Assembly: GCA_023259675.1 (NCBI GenBank)
Contig: JALRGT010000031.1
Location: 1 to 38,669, forward strand
Direction: 5' to 3'
Origin: Flavobacterium sp.
GTDB taxonomy: Bacteria; Bacteroidota; Bacteroidia; Flavobacteriales; Flavobacteriaceae
Length of the DNA stretch: 38,669 nt
How positions within the stretch are numbered: the first letter of the stretch is position 1; every line of letters begins with the position of its first letter. Positions 17,931-27,577 of this stretch are shown piece by piece. A program made the position numbers and the translations under genes. The notes beneath the pieces were generated by a model, which worked only from the letters and a program-made list of their open reading frames with translations, did no database searches and was not told the origin of the DNA.

Positions 17931-19628
17931 ATGAAAAAAATATATTCTGTTTTAGGACTTATAATCCTGATAACTATATCTTCCTGTTCTGCTGATTATT
18001 TAGTTGAGAATCCAAAAGGGGTACTTTCACAAGATGTGTTGGTGACTCCTGAAAATGTAGATGGATTTATGAATGCTGCTTATTCATCGTTAGGGAATGA
18101 TCATTACGATACTCCTTTTAGTCTATGGCCTTATGGAAATGTCCGTTCAGATGATGCATATAAGGGAGGAAGCGGACCAAATGATATTCAAGCCTTTCAT
18201 TTTTTTGAAGTGTCCAATAATATTCGTTCTGATTTTGGCGAATTGGATCGTTTTTGGTACATAAGCTATGTAGGGATTTCAAGAGCAAATAAAGCGCTAG
18301 CGGCTTTGAATCTATTAACAAAAGAGCAATATCCTCTTAAGGAAGTAAGAGAGGCTGAGATGCGTTTTTTGAGAGGTCATTTTTACTTTATGCTTAAAAT
18401 AATGTATAGAAATGTTCCGTATGTAACTGAAGAGACCCCTATTGCCGATTATGCTAAAATTTCAAATCGTGATTTGACGAATGACCAATTATGGGATGCA
18501 ATTGCAGCAGATTTTCAAGCGGCGGCAGATAAGCTTCCACAAACACAGCCAGAGGTTGGTCGTGCAACAAAGTTAGCAGCTTATTCTTATTTGGCAAAAG
18601 TACGTTTATATCAGGCTTATCAACAAGATGATAATTATAATGTAGTTAGCATAAACCAAGAAAGACTTCAACAAGTTATCGATGCAACTGATCAAGTAAT
18701 CGGAAAAGCACAACTTGAATCTGATTTTGGTAATAATTTTATGCCTGGTACATACGAAAATGGTAAGGAATCAATTTTTGCTATTCAATATTCTGCTAAT
18801 GATGGAACACTTCATGGTCGAATTAATTATTCTGACGTATTAGCTACACCTCAAGGTTTAGGCTGTTGTGATTTTCATAAACCAAGTCAAAATTTAGTTA
18901 ATGCATTTAAGACTTCGGCTGATGGATTACCAATGTTTGATACCTATAACAATGTAGATTTAAATTACAATCAAATTAGCAATTATGATGTAGATCCAAG
19001 ATTATATCATACAGTGGCAATTCCTGGATTACCTTGGAAATATAGTGCTGATTTAACATTTCAGGAGAACTGGAATCGTTCGCCAGACGCCTATGGAAAT
19101 TATGCTTCACTAAAAGAAAATGTAGACCCTGCTTGCAATTGTTTGATTAACGTAGATCCTTTTTATGGAAATACAAAAAATAGAATCCAAATTAGATATG
19201 CCGATGTTATATTAATGAGAGCTGAGGCATACATTGAATTAGGGCAATATAATGAAGCATTACCACTAATAAATCAGATTCGCAAACGTGCGTCACAAAG
19301 CAACAAATTTACTTCAGCATATGACAGTAATGTTAAAATTGCCGAATACATAAATGGTACAAATTGCACTTGGACACAAGAATTTGCACGTCAGGCATTG
19401 CGATGGGAACGCCGTTTAGAATTTGCAATGGAAGGAAGTCGTTTTTTCGACTTAGTACGTTGGGGGATTGCGGATCAAACGTTAAACAATTATTATAATA
19501 TCGAGAAAACAAAGCGTTCGTTTTTTAATGAGGCACATTTTGATAAAAATAAAGAAGAATATTGTCCGATTCCACTTGCTCAAATTAATTTCAGTCAGGG
19601 GTTGTATCAACAAAACACAGGCTATTAA
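17931..19628 (+). CDS. SusD-like outer-membrane glycan-binding lipoprotein
   Basis: The 565-residue protein starts with a lipobox signal (ISSCSADYLVENPKG). It carries the typical SusD/RagB beginning (a helical repeat region with SRANKALAALNLL and EVREAEMRFLRGHFYFMLK) and end (QIRYADVILMRAEAYIELG, ALRWERRLEFAMEGSRFFDL, CPIPLAQINFSQGLYQQNTGY). It would form the lid of the SusC transporter encoded just upstream and pass fructan pieces to it. Family assignment is clear; ligand is inferred from the operon. Confidence 0.96.
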   Translation: MKKIYSVLGLIILITISSCSADYLVENPKGVLSQDVLVTPENVDGFMNAAYSSLGNDHYDTPFSLWPYGNVRSDDAYKGGSGPNDIQAFHFFEVSNNIRSDFGELDRFWYISYVGISRANKALAALNLLTKEQYPLKEVREAEMRFLRGHFYFMLKIMYRNVPYVTEETPIADYAKISNRDLTNDQLWDAIAADFQAAADKLPQTQPEVGRATKLAAYSYLAKVRLYQAYQQDDNYNVVSINQERLQQVIDATDQVIGKAQLESDFGNNFMPGTYENGKESIFAIQYSANDGTLHGRINYSDVLATPQGLGCCDFHKPSQNLVNAFKTSADGLPMFDTYNNVDLNYNQISNYDVDPRLYHTVAIPGLPWKYSADLTFQENWNRSPDAYGNYASLKENVDPACNCLINVDPFYGNTKNRIQIRYADVILMRAEAYIELGQYNEALPLINQIRKRASQSNKFTSAYDSNVKIAEYINGTNCTWTQEFARQALRWERRLEFAMEGSRFFDLVRWGIADQTLNNYYNIEKTKRSFFNEAHFDKNKEEYCPIPLAQINFSQGLYQQNTGY

Positions 19629-19660
19629 CTAAATACAAATCAATAACTAAAAAATAAATT

Positions 19661-21055
19661 ATGAAAAGAATTATAATAAATTGCTTGACAGCAATCGCAA
19701 TGCTTTTTTGTCTGCTGACCATTTCATGTAGCAGCGACAATTTTGATAAAAACGGTTTAGAGACTGACGTAGACGTTAGTATAACATCTTTCAAGGTAAA
19801 TGGTACAGAAGCTACAATTAACCAGAAGACCAAACAGATTACCTTGACACTCCCTTACGGTTCAATTGTTACTACAGCGGTTCCTGAAATTGTAATTCCG
19901 GCAGGGGCATCAATTAATCCTGGATTGGGAACTGCTATGGATTTAACAAATCCAGTATATATTCGTGTAATAAATGGAAATATATATAAGGACTATGTGG
20001 TAAATGTTGTGGTTTTGGATCCAATATTAAGTTTTAAAATTGATAACGTTGAAGCAACAATCAATAATGCAAACAAAACTATTATGTTGACTATGCCCGA
20101 AGGGACTAATTTAACTTCATTAACTCCAATGATAGAATTGTCAACAGGGGTTTCTATTAGTCCTACATCAGCGACGGCAATCAATTTTTCTTCTCCAGTA
20201 ATTTATACAATAACTTCAGGTTCAATTTCTGTGCAGTATACAGCAACAGTAACGACACCGGTAACCGGTATTTCGGTTGCTTTTCTAGGGACTGCTGCTA
20301 CACGTCAAGGAATTACAAATCTTGATGAGAAAGCCGCATCTGACTGGTTATTTAATAATTTTTCAAATGTAACCTACATCTCGTTTGATGAAATTAGCGG
20401 AGGGGCTAATTTAGCTAATTTTAATGTTATCTGGTGGCATCATGATGCGGCGATAAACTTACCTACTATTGCTTTAAGTAATAATGTGATAACTGCACTA
20501 AAAAATTACCGTACTTCTGGTGGTAATTTATTATTGACTTCTTTCGCTTCTCAATATGTAGATGCCCTTGGAATTGTTCCTGCGGGGAAAGGACCAAATA
20601 ATGTTTGGGGAGATTTTTCCCCTGGTGGATGGGTTGATGGAAATTCATGGGGAATGTCTTTCAAAGGACATGAAGACCACCCTATTTTTCAAAATCTTGA
20701 AACTTTTGAAACGGGTAAAGCTAAATTACTCCAAAGCGGTACTTTTAGATTAAATCATACTGCATGGTGGTTTATACCGGAATGGGGAGGATATGTAAAT
20801 GGAGCAGGTTGGAGATCACAAACCGGAGGTAATAATTTGGCCAGTGAGGACTGGGATGATACTCTTGACGGACGAGTAACCATTTCAGAATTTCCTGGGG
20901 GCGCTTCTGATATAAATGTTATCGAAATCTCGATGGGAGCATATGACTGGTATAATGAAGCAGATGCTGATGGGAATCCAAGTCAGGCAAATAGTTTCTT
21001 AGGAAACATTCAGCTACTGACTAAAAATAGTATCAATTATTTAGCCGATCATTAA
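19661..21055 (+). CDS. Surface glycan-binding lipoprotein of the levan-locus type (BT1761-like)
   Basis: The 464-residue protein has a lipobox (TISCSSD) and two consecutive beta-sandwich repeats of about 75 residues. Each begins SFKVNGTEATI or SFKIDNVEATI and ends with YVVNVVV or YTATVTT, resembling DUF5018-type modules. From about residue 205 a different domain follows (SVAFLGTAATRQGITNLDEK, VIWWHHD, LLLTSFASQYVDALG, MGAYDWYNEAD). I associate it with the DUF4960 part of the levan-binding protein BT1761; that match is from memory. The position after susD is where such proteins are encoded. It should hold fructan at the cell surface; no catalytic motif is seen. Confidence 0.75.
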   Translation: MKRIIINCLTAIAMLFCLLTISCSSDNFDKNGLETDVDVSITSFKVNGTEATINQKTKQITLTLPYGSIVTTAVPEIVIPAGASINPGLGTAMDLTNPVYIRVINGNIYKDYVVNVVVLDPILSFKIDNVEATINNANKTIMLTMPEGTNLTSLTPMIELSTGVSISPTSATAINFSSPVIYTITSGSISVQYTATVTTPVTGISVAFLGTAATRQGITNLDEKAASDWLFNNFSNVTYISFDEISGGANLANFNVIWWHHDAAINLPTIALSNNVITALKNYRTSGGNLLLTSFASQYVDALGIVPAGKGPNNVWGDFSPGGWVDGNSWGMSFKGHEDHPIFQNLETFETGKAKLLQSGTFRLNHTAWWFIPEWGGYVNGAGWRSQTGGNNLASEDWDDTLDGRVTISEFPGGASDINVIEISMGAYDWYNEADADGNPSQANSFLGNIQLLTKNSINYLADH

Positions 21056-21076
21056 AATAATTTTAATAAATAAACG

Positions 21077-22627
21077 ATGAAAAAAATATATTGTATAGCT
21101 GCTATTTTTTCAATGATATTTATATCCTGTGCCCAGGATGATATCACTAAAATAACAACAGCAGAAATTTACGGAACACCTAATGTTTTTCCCCAGCCGC
21201 CTGTCGGCTGGATGGGAGAAACAGATTCCTATAATACCACGGGTTGGGTAGGCGATGTGATGCCTTATTTTGATGATGGAAAATTTCATCTGTTTTTCCT
21301 GCATGATGCCTTGAATAAACCAGCAGGTAAAGGATTTCACGATATTCATGAGTTTGAAACTTCTGATCTTGTAAATTTTGATTATAATGGACGAATGATT
21401 CCCTATGGCACGACAAATGAAGCGGATTTTGCTGTTGGTACAGGCTCTGTTGTAAAAGTTGGAAATCTTTATTATTTCTATTATACCGGAAATAATGGTA
21501 TTGCTTCTTTTCTTCAAAACAATCCGAGGGAAAGTGTTCTTTGCGCTACAAGTCCAGATTTAAAGAATTGGACCAAAATCAAATCATTTAAACTTACCGC
21601 TACTATGGGTTATAATGATTATGATTTTCGTGACCCACATGTGTTTTACAATGATGAAGACAGTAAATATCACATGATAGTTAGTACGATGACCAATCCG
21701 GGACATAAAGCAGTGTTATTGCATTTTACAACAACTGATCCTTCGGTAAACAATTGGGTAGTTCAGGACCCGATTTATACTACAACAGTTGCAGAGAATT
21801 ATCTGATGATGGAATGTGCTGATGTTTTTAAAATGGGAGATTATTGGTATTTGTTTTTCTCTGAAAATTGGAGTAATACTAAAGGGACGCATTACCGTAT
21901 GGCCACATCATTAAATGGTCCTTGGGTTACTCCTGAAAATGAGATGTTAGATGGTGAATTTCTATATGCTGCCAAAACGGCTTCAGATGGTAATAAGCGA
22001 TATCTTTTCGGATGGGCAGCACGTCGTTCCCCTGAGACCGATTTGGGAAATAAGGATTGGGCTGGTAATTTGGTAACCTATGAACTTACACAGAATAATG
22101 ATGGTACTCTAGGTTTGAAAATTCCCGAATCTGTTTCAAATCATTTTACAACATCTGTCCCATTAGAAATTCAAGATAATTTAGGAGATGTTACTGAGAA
22201 TACAGACAGTTTTTCTTTAGACGGAAGTAATTCTCCTGCAGTTTTACTTTTTTCTAAACTTGAGAAATCGAGTAAAATTCATGCCCAGATGTCCTATACT
22301 GGCAACACTGGCAACACTGGATTTGTATTTGCAGCAGATAATATGTCTAACAGTTATTATAAAATAGTTTTCGAACCATCAAAAAATAGAATTGCCGGAT
22401 ATCTTGTTAACGGGACTAATTCAGTTGAAGTTACTCGTGTTCCGATAACAATGGAAGCTGGGGAAACTTATGATTTAGACTTGGTTTGTGATGGTAGTGT
22501 TTGTATTTTGTATGTTAATGGGAAAGTGGCATTAAGTAATCGAATTTATGGAATGAGAGGGCAAAAATGGGGATTGATTACTCAAACTTTAAATACGACT
22601 TATAGTGTCCCATTACTGACAAAATAA
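21077..22627 (+). CDS. GH32-like surface lipoprotein, paralogue 2
   Basis: The 516-residue protein has a lipobox (FISCAQ) and the same layout as the product of 9360-11018: WVGDVMPYFDDGKFHLFF (Asp60 at the GH32 nucleophile position), DFRDPHVFY (Asp186) and LMMECADVFKMG (Glu246, with the EC pair of true GH32). A C-terminal beta-sandwich includes CILYVNGKVALSNRIYG. A small TGNTGNTG repeat near residue 409 is encoded by a tandem 9-base repeat. It follows the glycan-binding protein by 21 bases, the position where the B. thetaiotaomicron levan locus encodes its surface endo-levanase. An endo-acting fructanase is therefore a reasonable inference, but the missing WMNDPNG leaves the reaction open. Confidence 0.75.
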   Translation: MKKIYCIAAIFSMIFISCAQDDITKITTAEIYGTPNVFPQPPVGWMGETDSYNTTGWVGDVMPYFDDGKFHLFFLHDALNKPAGKGFHDIHEFETSDLVNFDYNGRMIPYGTTNEADFAVGTGSVVKVGNLYYFYYTGNNGIASFLQNNPRESVLCATSPDLKNWTKIKSFKLTATMGYNDYDFRDPHVFYNDEDSKYHMIVSTMTNPGHKAVLLHFTTTDPSVNNWVVQDPIYTTTVAENYLMMECADVFKMGDYWYLFFSENWSNTKGTHYRMATSLNGPWVTPENEMLDGEFLYAAKTASDGNKRYLFGWAARRSPETDLGNKDWAGNLVTYELTQNNDGTLGLKIPESVSNHFTTSVPLEIQDNLGDVTENTDSFSLDGSNSPAVLLFSKLEKSSKIHAQMSYTGNTGNTGFVFAADNMSNSYYKIVFEPSKNRIAGYLVNGTNSVEVTRVPITMEAGETYDLDLVCDGSVCILYVNGKVALSNRIYGMRGQKWGLITQTLNTTYSVPLLTK

Positions 22628-22747
22628 ACTAAACAGCAATAAAGTCTGTTTGGTTTCAATATGAGTTTTAATGTAGTTTAATAATTTTTTGGTTAATGTT
22701 TAAGTAGTTTTAAAGGCAAGTAAATAAACTTGCCTTTAATTTTTTGG
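22626..22747 (+). terminator. Hairpin pair with strong terminator just before fructokinase
   Basis: The first stem overlaps the stop codon: AAACTAAACAG (22626-22636) pairs with CTGTTTGGTTT (22646-22656), with no T tract after it. The second is a classic terminator: AAAGGCAAGT (22712-22721) pairs perfectly with ACTTGCCTTT (22728-22737) across six bases and is followed by AATTTTTT. It ends about ten bases before the fructokinase ATG at 22757, so transcription of fructokinase needs read-through. Confidence 0.8.
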
Positions 22748-22756
22748 TTTTTAATT

Positions 22757-23674
22757 ATGAAAAAAAAATATAGTTTAAGTGCGGTTAGTTTTGGAGAAGT
22801 TTTGTGGGATTTATTTCCATCACATAAAAAAATAGGAGGTGCTCCACTGAATGTTGCTCTTAGAATGAAATCTTCAGGAGTTAACACAACTATTATAAGT
22901 CGCGTGGGCAATGATACTGATGGAGAAGAAATCATATCCTTTATTAATAATCAGGAGATTAGTTCAGATTCAATACAAGTAGGTCAAGAATATAAAACGG
23001 GTGTTGTTAATGTTATGATCAACGAAAAGGGAAATGCTTCTTATGACATTATGTATCCATCGTCTTGGGATAAGATAGCGTTAACAAACGAAATGATTAA
23101 AAAAGTTTCAGAATCAGATGTTTTTATTTTTGGAAGCTTAATCTGTAGGGACGAAATTTCCAGATCAACATTGTATACTTTACTGGATAAAGCTAATTAT
23201 AAAGTTCTAGATGCCAATCTAAGAGCTCCATATTATACTACAGAAGTGCTAATAGAATTGATGTCAAAGGCTGATTTTATCAAACTTAATGATGAGGAAT
23301 TATGGGAAATAAGCAGAAAATTAAGCTCGCCTTATAATTCTTTTGAGCAGAATATTAAATTCATAGCGGAAGAAACAAATACAAAACAAATTTGTGTTAC
23401 TAAGGGAGCATTTGGAGCCGTTTTGTATTACAACAACAAATTTTATTACAATAGCGGTTATTTTATAAAAGTGGTTGACACTGTTGGTGCTGGAGATTCT
23501 TTTTTAGCAACTTTAATTGTTCGACTACTAAGAGGTAAATCTCCTCAAAAATCTTTGAATTATGCATGTGCTGTTGGTGCTTTAGTAGCAGGAAGTGAAG
23601 GAGCTAATCCGAAGATTCCGGAAACGGAAATAAGAAAATTTATGATGCTTAAAGAGACTAAAAGCAAAAAATAA
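22757..23674 (+). CDS. PfkB-family fructokinase (BT1757-like)
   Basis: I start at ATG 22757 (MKKKYSLSAVSFGEVLWDLF). A frame open from 22730 would begin inside the terminator hairpin and add nine hydrophobic residues. The 305-residue protein shows PfkB signature 1 (KIGGAPLNVALRMKSSG, then ISRVGNDTDGEEI), VLDANLRAPYY, KLNDEELWEIS, and signature 2 DTVGAGDSFLATLIVRLLRG with catalytic base Asp247. It would phosphorylate cytoplasmic fructose, the last step of the pathway encoded upstream, and by draining fructose may also dampen the sensor. It is last in the operon, and its position behind a terminator suggests expression below the surface proteins. Confidence 0.92.
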   Translation: MKKKYSLSAVSFGEVLWDLFPSHKKIGGAPLNVALRMKSSGVNTTIISRVGNDTDGEEIISFINNQEISSDSIQVGQEYKTGVVNVMINEKGNASYDIMYPSSWDKIALTNEMIKKVSESDVFIFGSLICRDEISRSTLYTLLDKANYKVLDANLRAPYYTTEVLIELMSKADFIKLNDEELWEISRKLSSPYNSFEQNIKFIAEETNTKQICVTKGAFGAVLYYNNKFYYNSGYFIKVVDTVGAGDSFLATLIVRLLRGKSPQKSLNYACAVGALVAGSEGANPKIPETEIRKFMMLKETKSKK

Positions 23675-23858
23675 GTTTTTATGAAACGTCCTTAATAATT
23701 CATTAAAAACAGCAATAGCTTATTCGTTTTTTGAACTAGTATTTAATGAAAAATTTGTATTTTAATACTGTAAAATTTGTCACAACAAAGCATGAATTTT
23801 TGAGGTTCAAAATCGGGACCCTAATTTTCAGATAAAAATCCTTATATATGAAGGCATC

Positions 23859-23899
23859 AAAACCTCTAAAACACTATTGTTTTCGAGGTTTTTTGTTTT
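23859..23899 (+). terminator. Intrinsic terminator downstream of fructokinase
   Basis: AAAACCTC (23859-23866) continues into an inner AAAACA/TGTTTT stem and pairs with GAGGTTTT (23885-23892), with one T-C mismatch and a CTAT loop, then a T-rich tail. It lies about 185 bases past the stop codon and is A-rich on the other side, so it could work both ways. Confidence 0.75.
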
Positions 23900-24361
23900 T
23901 AGAGACAAGTAGCATTATGTGTAATTTTTATCCGGTAATAAAAATCAATTTTGTCTTCAAAATTCTAAATTAATTCGACTCAGCCTCTATTAAATGTTTT
24001 AATGTTAAATCGGCAATCTTTGAGGATTATTTATTTAGTGGAAATTATCAATCGGCCTCACTTCTGTCGTTCCCACCGTTTACGTTCGTTGTTTTTGCGG
24101 GTTTAATGGTTTCTTTTTTCTGTTTTGAAAACATTTTATAACAGTATAATAAATAATTAAACAACCCAATACTGTAAAATGGTTGTCATTTCAGTAATAC
24201 GGTTTATCATTACCTCAGTATTTATAATAATTTTGATTATATTTAAAAACATTTTTATAATGTTATTGGATGAGAGAGGATTGTTTAAAAAAGAACGCTC
24301 CTTTCGTTCAAGAAATTAGTATTTTATTTATGTTCCACCATTTATTAAAAAATTATAGCTA
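23900..24361 (+). promoter_or_regulatory. Intergenic region with candidate promoter for the molybdenum hydroxylase
   Basis: No gene is visible. TAATTTTG at 24228-24235 fits the Bacteroidota -7 consensus TAnnTTTG, but the expected TTG about 20 bases upstream is only TTT (24203-24205). It lies about 125 bases before the iron-sulfur subunit start. The call is weak. Confidence 0.3.
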
Positions 24362-24826
24362 ATGCCAAAATATACAATAACAGTCAATAATGCGCCAATG
24401 TCTGTAGAAGCTGAGGCTGATACACCATTATTATGGGTTCTTCGTGACAACTTGAATCTTGTAGGTACCAAATATGGATGCGGTATTGCTCAATGTGGAG
24501 CTTGTACGGTACATTTTAATGGTACTGCGATGCGTTCCTGTGTCATTCCAATATCGGCAGTAGGGAGTAATAAGGTAGTAACCATTGAAGGACTTGACAA
24601 CAATGGAGAACATCCACTTCAAATAGCTTGGCAAGAACTAGATGTGTCACAATGTGGTTATTGTCAATCCGGTCAAATCATGGCAGCTGCTGTTTTATTA
24701 AAAAACAATCCAAATCCTTCTGATGAAGATATAGATGCAGAAATGACCAATATATGTAGATGCGGAACTCATGTTCGTATAAGAAAGGCTATTCATTTAG
24801 CTGCCGATAAATTAACCTCAGAATAG
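24362..24826 (+). CDS. Molybdenum hydroxylase 2Fe-2S subunit (IorA type)
   Basis: The 154-residue protein holds both iron-sulfur clusters of the xanthine dehydrogenase family. A plant-ferredoxin-type cluster is bound by Cys40, Cys45, Cys48 and Cys60 ([18 protein letters not shown]). A C-terminal helical-domain cluster is bound by Cys98, Cys101, Cys132 and Cys134 (QCGYCQSGQ and [15 protein letters not shown]). It passes electrons from the molybdenum site of the large subunit encoded seven bases downstream. No FAD subunit gene is present, as in isoquinoline 1-oxidoreductase and related periplasmic aldehyde dehydrogenases. Length is normal for the family. Confidence 0.94.
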   Translation: MPKYTITVNNAPMSVEAEADTPLLWVLRDNLNLVGTKYGCGIAQCGACTVHFNGTAMRSCVIPISAVGSNKVVTIEGLDNNGEHPLQIAWQELDVSQCGYCQSGQIMAAAVLLKNNPNPSDEDIDAEMTNICRCGTHVRIRKAIHLAADKLTSE

Positions 24827-24833
24827 TACTGAT

Positions 24834-26939
24834 ATGGAATCACAAATTTCAAGAAGATCTTTTATAAAAGTTTCAGCAATAGCGGGAAGTGGCATGCTAC
24901 TTAGTTTTTCATTTTTAAACGCAAAGGAAAGGGATGTAGATTTGGAGGAAATCATATTTAATCCCAATGCATACATTAAAATAAATGGAGATAATACCAT
25001 AACATTAATGGCTCCAAACCCAGAAATAGGACAAGGAGTTAAGACTTCTTTACCTCTAATTATTGCAGAAGAACTCTGCGTAGATTGGGAAAAAATTATT
25101 GTGGAATTAGCTCCTCTTGATAGTAATTATGGACGTCAAACAGCAGGAGGTAGTGGGTCAGTTAGAAGTAGATTCATCCCATTACGAGAAGTTGGGGCTA
25201 CGGCACGTGAAATGCTTATCAGTGCAGCAGCAAAAAAATGGAATGTTGCTAAAGAAGATTGTAAAGCAGAAAACGGTACGGTTATTCATAAAGCAAGTGG
25301 TAAGGTAGCCACTTATGGTGAATTAGCGGCAATCGCTGCAACACTTGAAGTTCCCACTAATCCAAAATTAAAAGATTCCGCAGAATTTAAATATTTAGGT
25401 AACAGAGTACAAGATGTAGATGCAAAAGCAATTACACAAGGGAAACCTCTTTATGGAATAGATACCAGAAAAGAAGGGATGTTATTTGCCATGGTGGCCC
25501 GTTCACCAGCTTACGGAAAAAAATTAGCAAGTTTTGACGATACTAAAGCACTTAAAATTAATGGTGTTAAAAAAGTAGTTAAGCTTGAAAATTCTGTTGC
25601 CGTTTTGGCTACATCTACTTGGGCTGCAAGTAAAGGGCGCGACGCTTTAGTTATTAAATGGGATACAACAGCTAAACTTGAAAATACAGTTGACCACATT
25701 AATGACTTTGCAGTACTGCTTCAAAAAGAAAGCGATAACCATTCGAGAAACGATGGGGATTTTGATGCCCAGGCAAATAAAGCTTTGGAGGTGCTGGATG
25801 CTAGCTATCTTGTGCAGACCTTATCGCATGGACAAATGGAACCTTTGAATTTTTATGCAGACGTTACTGAAAGCAAAGCAGATCTTTATGGACCAACACA
25901 AGTTCCAGGAAGTGTGCGTGATGACGTAGCTAAAAAATTAGGGATAGCGCCTGAAAATATTACTGTAGGTGTTCCTAGGCAAGGTGGTGGTTTTGGCAGA
26001 AAACTAATGAACGATAATGCTATGGAATCGGCGTTAATTTCTCATGCAGCAAAATGCCCTGTACAAGTACAATGGACCAGAGAAGATGATATGCAAAATG
26101 ATTTTTATCGACCATTAGCCATGTTTCGTTATCGTGCCGCTATTTCCAAAGAGGAATTATTAGGATGGAATCAGTCTTCAGTAGTCATAGGTCGAGGAAT
26201 GCGAGGAGATAGTTATATTGCTGGTACTCTTGAAAATTATCGTTCCAGTGATCAAGGATATACGAGTAATACGCCTACAGGTTGGTGGAGAGCACCAGGA
26301 GCCAATGCATTGGCTTTTCCGGCTGAAAGTTTTATGGATGAAGTATGTATTGCGCTAAAAAAGGACCCTATTGATTATCGTATTCAAATATTTGAAAAAG
26401 CTAAAAATCACCCTGTTGGTAAATTAGGTTATGATCCGGAAAAGTTCTTGAGTGTCGTTAAATTAGTTGCAGAAATATCTAATTGGGGCACCTCGACAAC
26501 AGGAATATACAGAGGTTTTGCCACTTGGTATTCATTTGGTTCTTATGCTGCTCAAGTTGTGGATATAAAACTTGAAGATGGTAAACCACGTATCGTAAAA
26601 GTATATTGTGCCGTTAATTGCGGAACTGTCATCAATCTCAGCGGAGCCGAAAATCAAGTTCAAGGTGCTATTATAGATGGTATATGTCATGCCATGTTCC
26701 CAAAAATAACATTTGTTGAAGGTGCTGTTAAAGAAACAAATTTTAACCGATACAAGTTTCTTAGAATGAAAGATACTCCTTTGGATATAGAAGTAAAGTT
26801 CGTTGATTCGCAAGATGCACCAACGGGTTTAGGGGAACCTGCACTTCCGCCTATCGCTGCGGCGGTGGCAAATGCAATTTATGTTGCTACAGGGAAGCGA
26901 ATACGAAAACTACCATTAATGGACCATTTTGATGTTTAA
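24834..26939 (+). CDS. Molybdopterin-binding large subunit (IorB type aldehyde/heterocycle oxidoreductase)
   Basis: A twin-arginine signal (SRRSFIKVSAIAGSGMLLSF) indicates export after cofactor insertion in the cytoplasm. The 701-residue protein shows the large-subunit motifs: GQGVKTSLPLIIAEEL, AGGSGSVRSRF, THGQMEPLN-like text (read here SHGQMEPLNFYADV), VPRQGGGFGRKLMND, WWRAPGANALAFPAESFMDE, and GLGEPALPPIAAAVANAI with the catalytic Glu668. It oxidises aldehydes or N-heterocycles by hydroxylation with water; the substrate cannot be told. With no FAD subunit it probably passes electrons to a cytochrome. The linker around 545-560 looks a little short compared with typical members. Maturation genes face it downstream. 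Confidence 0.92.
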   Translation: MESQISRRSFIKVSAIAGSGMLLSFSFLNAKERDVDLEEIIFNPNAYIKINGDNTITLMAPNPEIGQGVKTSLPLIIAEELCVDWEKIIVELAPLDSNYGRQTAGGSGSVRSRFIPLREVGATAREMLISAAAKKWNVAKEDCKAENGTVIHKASGKVATYGELAAIAATLEVPTNPKLKDSAEFKYLGNRVQDVDAKAITQGKPLYGIDTRKEGMLFAMVARSPAYGKKLASFDDTKALKINGVKKVVKLENSVAVLATSTWAASKGRDALVIKWDTTAKLENTVDHINDFAVLLQKESDNHSRNDGDFDAQANKALEVLDASYLVQTLSHGQMEPLNFYADVTESKADLYGPTQVPGSVRDDVAKKLGIAPENITVGVPRQGGGFGRKLMNDNAMESALISHAAKCPVQVQWTREDDMQNDFYRPLAMFRYRAAISKEELLGWNQSSVVIGRGMRGDSYIAGTLENYRSSDQGYTSNTPTGWWRAPGANALAFPAESFMDEVCIALKKDPIDYRIQIFEKAKNHPVGKLGYDPEKFLSVVKLVAEISNWGTSTTGIYRGFATWYSFGSYAAQVVDIKLEDGKPRIVKVYCAVNCGTVINLSGAENQVQGAIIDGICHAMFPKITFVEGAVKETNFNRYKFLRMKDTPLDIEVKFVDSQDAPTGLGEPALPPIAAAVANAIYVATGKRIRKLPLMDHFDV

Positions 26940-26990
26940 TTATTGATCGAATTAAATGATTAAAAACCATATTGAAATTAGTAAAAGATT

Positions 26991-27566
26991 TTACAACTTT
27001 TTATAATCTTCCGGCGTATCAATATCAATGTTGACAAAGTCTAGTAGAATAGGAATTACTTGGTGCTGATAAACTTGCAAAAGTTTTTTAGCCCCTTGTT
27101 CTCCATCTAATTTTTTTAAATCCTTGAAAAACATTTTGGGAAACAAGACAGGTACTCCAAAGGTGTCATGATATTGGCTAGCATAAATTTTTTCTGGATT
27201 GGATGCTTTTTCTATAATGCTATTAAGATATTTTGAAGTAACAAAGGGTTGGTCGGCCAACGTAAAAAGTATACCATCAATATCAGTAAAATGACTTTCG
27301 ATAAAGTTTACGCTGTGGGTGATGGAACTTCCTAATCCAGAAGCCCAATTTTCGTTTATGGTGATAAAAACAGAATTGGCCACTATGTTTTTTTGAATGA
27401 TTTCTGCATTGGAACCCAAAACACAAATTGTTATAAGAGCATTTGAATTTAGGCCATTATATAAAGCATTTTCTAAAAGTGTACTATTTTTATAAGGGAG
27501 CAACTGCTTTATGCTTTGCATTCGTGTGGCCGCTCCAGCAGCAAGTACAACAACGGCAATTTTCAT
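26991..27566 (-). CDS. MocA-like molybdenum cofactor cytidylyltransferase
   Basis: The 191-residue protein has the nucleotidyltransferase start VVLAAGAATRMQSIKQLLPY, a SSITHSV segment, and the metal-binding TLADQPFVTS; it ends DIDTPEDYKKL, typical of MobA/MocA proteins. It would convert the molybdenum cofactor to the cytosine dinucleotide form used by xanthine-dehydrogenase-family enzymes. It lies 11 bases after xdhC in the same operon and converges on the large-subunit gene, 51 bases away. That context favours MocA over MobA, which serves a different enzyme family. Confidence 0.85.
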   Translation of the reverse strand: MKIAVVVLAAGAATRMQSIKQLLPYKNSTLLENALYNGLNSNALITICVLGSNAEIIQKNIVANSVFITINENWASGLGSSITHSVNFIESHFTDIDGILFTLADQPFVTSKYLNSIIEKASNPEKIYASQYHDTFGVPVLFPKMFFKDLKKLDGEQGAKKLLQVYQHQVIPILLDFVNIDIDTPEDYKKL

Positions 27567-27577
27567 ATATGTAAAAT

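Noticed and set aside
21110..21517. Minus-strand 135-codon frame opposite the second GH32-like gene
   Set aside because: Antisense shadow of a coding gene; no motif, no start context.
22300..22322. Tandem 9-base repeat in the second GH32-like gene as a phase-variation tract
   Set aside because: The unit is a multiple of three and copy change would keep the frame; it only lengthens a TGN loop.
26960..26990. GTAAAAGATTTTAC as a terminator between the converging hydroxylase and MocA genes
   Set aside because: The stem is only A/T-rich and six base pairs long; too weak to annotate.
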